Of a stretch of DNA of 64,000 nt, positions 62,817 to 64,000 are shown piece by piece. Numbering within the stretch: the stretch's first letter is position 1; each line of letters starts with the position of its first letter. The stretch comes from Bacteroidales bacterium. Its GTDB lineage: Bacteria > Bacteroidota > Bacteroidia > Bacteroidales > GCA-2748055. The notes beneath the pieces are model-generated. The model searched no databases, was not told where the DNA came from, and saw nothing but the letters and a program-made list of their open reading frames with translations. Both the position numbers and the translations under genes were made by a program. Location: positions 62,001 through 126,000 of the forward strand of contig JARGFP010000007.1 in the NCBI GenBank assembly GCA_029210585.1, given 5' to 3'.

Positions 62817-64000
62817 CTAAATGATCATGCCGGCACCGACTGTATTGTTCGTTGCTTCGTCGATAATGCTGATGCTGCCGGTGATCCTGTTTGACTTGTA
62901 AGTGTCGTAGTAGATCGGTCTGGTTGTTTTGATGCTGATCCTGGCAATTTCGTTCAAGACAACCGATTTATCACCGTCCAGCTCCTCGAGTGTATTGATA
63001 TTTACCTTGTACTTCACATCCCTGATCACGCAACGCAATTCGGCAGTGGTGTGACGGATGGTATACTTTCCGCCCATGACCATAGGTTGTTCTCCCAGCC
63101 AACAGACCATCAGGTCGATCTCCTGTCCGGATGTGGGCAGGTTCTCAGCGTCCACGATCATATAACCGCGGGAGATATCGATATCATCGGCCAGTGACAG
63201 GGCAACAGACTGTGGCGGAAAGGCCTCTTTAAGCTCACCATTCATTACATCCACTGATTTCACAGTGGTGGTCTGTCCTCCCGGAAGCACAGTCACGCGG
63301 TCATTCGGTTTGAATACACCGCCGGCGATCCTGCCTGCATACCCGCGATAGTCGTGGTATTCTTCGCGCTGGGGACGAATCACATATTGTACAGGGAACC
63401 TTTTGTTGATGAAATCCGCATCGCTCGTGATATCGATGGTTTCCAGCAATTCCAGCAGTGCGGGACCATCGTACCAGTCCATACTGTCACTGCGGTCAAC
63501 CACATTATCTCCCTTGAGCGCACTGATCGGAATAAACCGTACATCCTTAATGTTCAGCATCTTCCTTACAGGCTCAAATTGCTTCAGAATACCGTCGTAT
63601 ACCTCCTTGCTGTATTCCACCAGGTCCATTTTATTGATACAGATCGCCACATGGGGAATACCCAGCAGTGATGCGATATAGGCATGCCGCTTGGTTTGTT
63701 CCAGCACACCTTGCCGTGCATCGATCAGGATCAGTGCCAGGCTGGCAGTGGAAGCGCCTGTCACCATGTTCCGCGTGTATTGTACATGTCCGGGGGTATC
63801 TGCTATGATGAATTTCCGCTTCGGTGTGGCAAAATACCTGTAGGCCACATCGATGGTGATCCCCTGCTCGCGTTCGGCCCGCAGACCGTCGGTCAGCAAA
63901 GCGAGGTTCACCTGCTCCTCTCCCCTGTTCGTACTTGCCGTCTCGAGTGCCTCCATCTGGTCTTCGAAGATTGCCTTGGAATCGAACAACAAACGTCCGA
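62817..64000 (-). CDS. cysN: Sulfate adenylyltransferase subunit 1 (CysN), 5' end beyond the window
   Basis: The last 394 or so codons of CysN, the GTPase subunit of ATP sulfurylase, which with CysD makes APS from sulfate. The gene runs off the right edge, so the N-terminal P-loop is not visible; the first codons seen are GRLLFDSKAIFEDQMEALE. GTPase motifs: AEREQGITIDVAYRYF (switch I), DTPGH (switch II) and NKMD (specificity). The EF-Tu-like beta barrels follow, with PVQYVIRPQREEYHDYRGY and the C-terminal VNINTLEELDGDKSVVLNE. cysD is probably just beyond the edge. No CysC (APS kinase) fusion is present at the C-terminus. Confidence 0.94.
   Translation of the reverse strand, partial: GRLLFDSKAIFEDQMEALETASTNRGEEQVNLALLTDGLRAEREQGITIDVAYRYFATPKRKFIIADTPGHVQYTRNMVTGASTASLALILIDARQGVLEQTKRHAYIASLLGIPHVAICINKMDLVEYSKEVYDGILKQFEPVRKMLNIKDVRFIPISALKGDNVVDRSDSMDWYDGPALLELLETIDITSDADFINKRFPVQYVIRPQREEYHDYRGYAGRIAGGVFKPNDRVTVLPGGQTTTVKSVDVMNGELKEAFPPQSVALSLADDIDISRGYMIVDAENLPTSGQEIDLMVCWLGEQPMVMGGKYTIRHTTAELRCVIRDVKYKVNINTLEELDGDKSVVLNEIARISIKTTRPIYYDTYKSNRITGSISIIDEATNNTVGAGMII

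Overview
The window is a chromosomal segment that looks like a member of the Bacteroidota, most likely near the Bacteroidales/Marinilabiliales. The clues are two proteins with type IX secretion C-terminal domains, several promoters with the Bacteroidota -7 box TAnnTTTG, little sign of Shine-Dalgarno sequences, and many families largely confined to this phylum (DUF3078, DUF4831, DUF5606, DUF3276/Pur-alpha, long NusB, three-LysM receptor-like protein). Coding density is high. I see no tRNA, rRNA, CRISPR array, transposase or phage gene.

Left end (1-3292, minus strand): aprB, aprA and the start of qmoA, i.e. the dissimilatory APS reductase and its membrane electron-transfer partner. This is the most unexpected content. 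It is followed by a CNNM/CorC-type gene broken by an in-frame TAG (3421-4500), a sulfotransferase, a MscS channel whose 3' end is echoed by degenerate repeats, a GH95 alpha-fucosidase-type lipoprotein and a ClC transporter with CBS domains.

11-21.5 kb: a gliding/T9SS type B surface protein, the stringent-response enzyme (Rel/SpoT), a Fur-family regulator, purA, an acyl-CoA ligase, a leucine-rich-repeat protein with a J-domain-like HPD motif, a diacylglycerol-kinase-type protein and a DUF3078 outer-membrane protein.

21.6-28.3 kb: a methionine block. A Bacteroidota promoter and a SAM-I riboswitch lead to a 36-codon Met-rich small ORF, then metY, metH and metF. MetY consumes sulfide to make homocysteine, MetH methylates it, and MetF supplies methyl-THF.

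28-45 kb: a thioredoxin-like protein, an MFS transporter with an unusual soluble insertion, pepD, a T9SS type A protein, DUF4831 lipoprotein, Nnr repair enzyme, POT peptide transporter, a nucleotide pyrophosphatase/phosphodiesterase, class II photolyase, a LysM/receptor-like protein, purC and phoH.

45-64 kb: a diverged SAM-hydroxide adenosyltransferase-family protein, mazG, then a typical Bacteroidota housekeeping run on the minus strand (nusB, DUF1573, yajC, ybbR, coaE, DnaJ/TerB, DUF5606), a Pur-alpha-like protein, DUF456, argF and arcC (carbamoyl-phosphate/ATP-forming citrulline catabolism), ftsK, a LolA-like carrier, a 7TM-HD (PgpH) c-di-AMP phosphodiesterase, an NlpC/P60 endopeptidase, and cysN cut by the right edge.

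Sulfur is a recurring theme. CysN (right edge) makes APS, AprBA (left edge) interconverts APS and sulfite, a sulfotransferase uses PAPS, and the SAM-controlled metY captures sulfide. Whether these act as one pathway cannot be settled from this window, which lacks dsrAB, sat and the rest of qmo.
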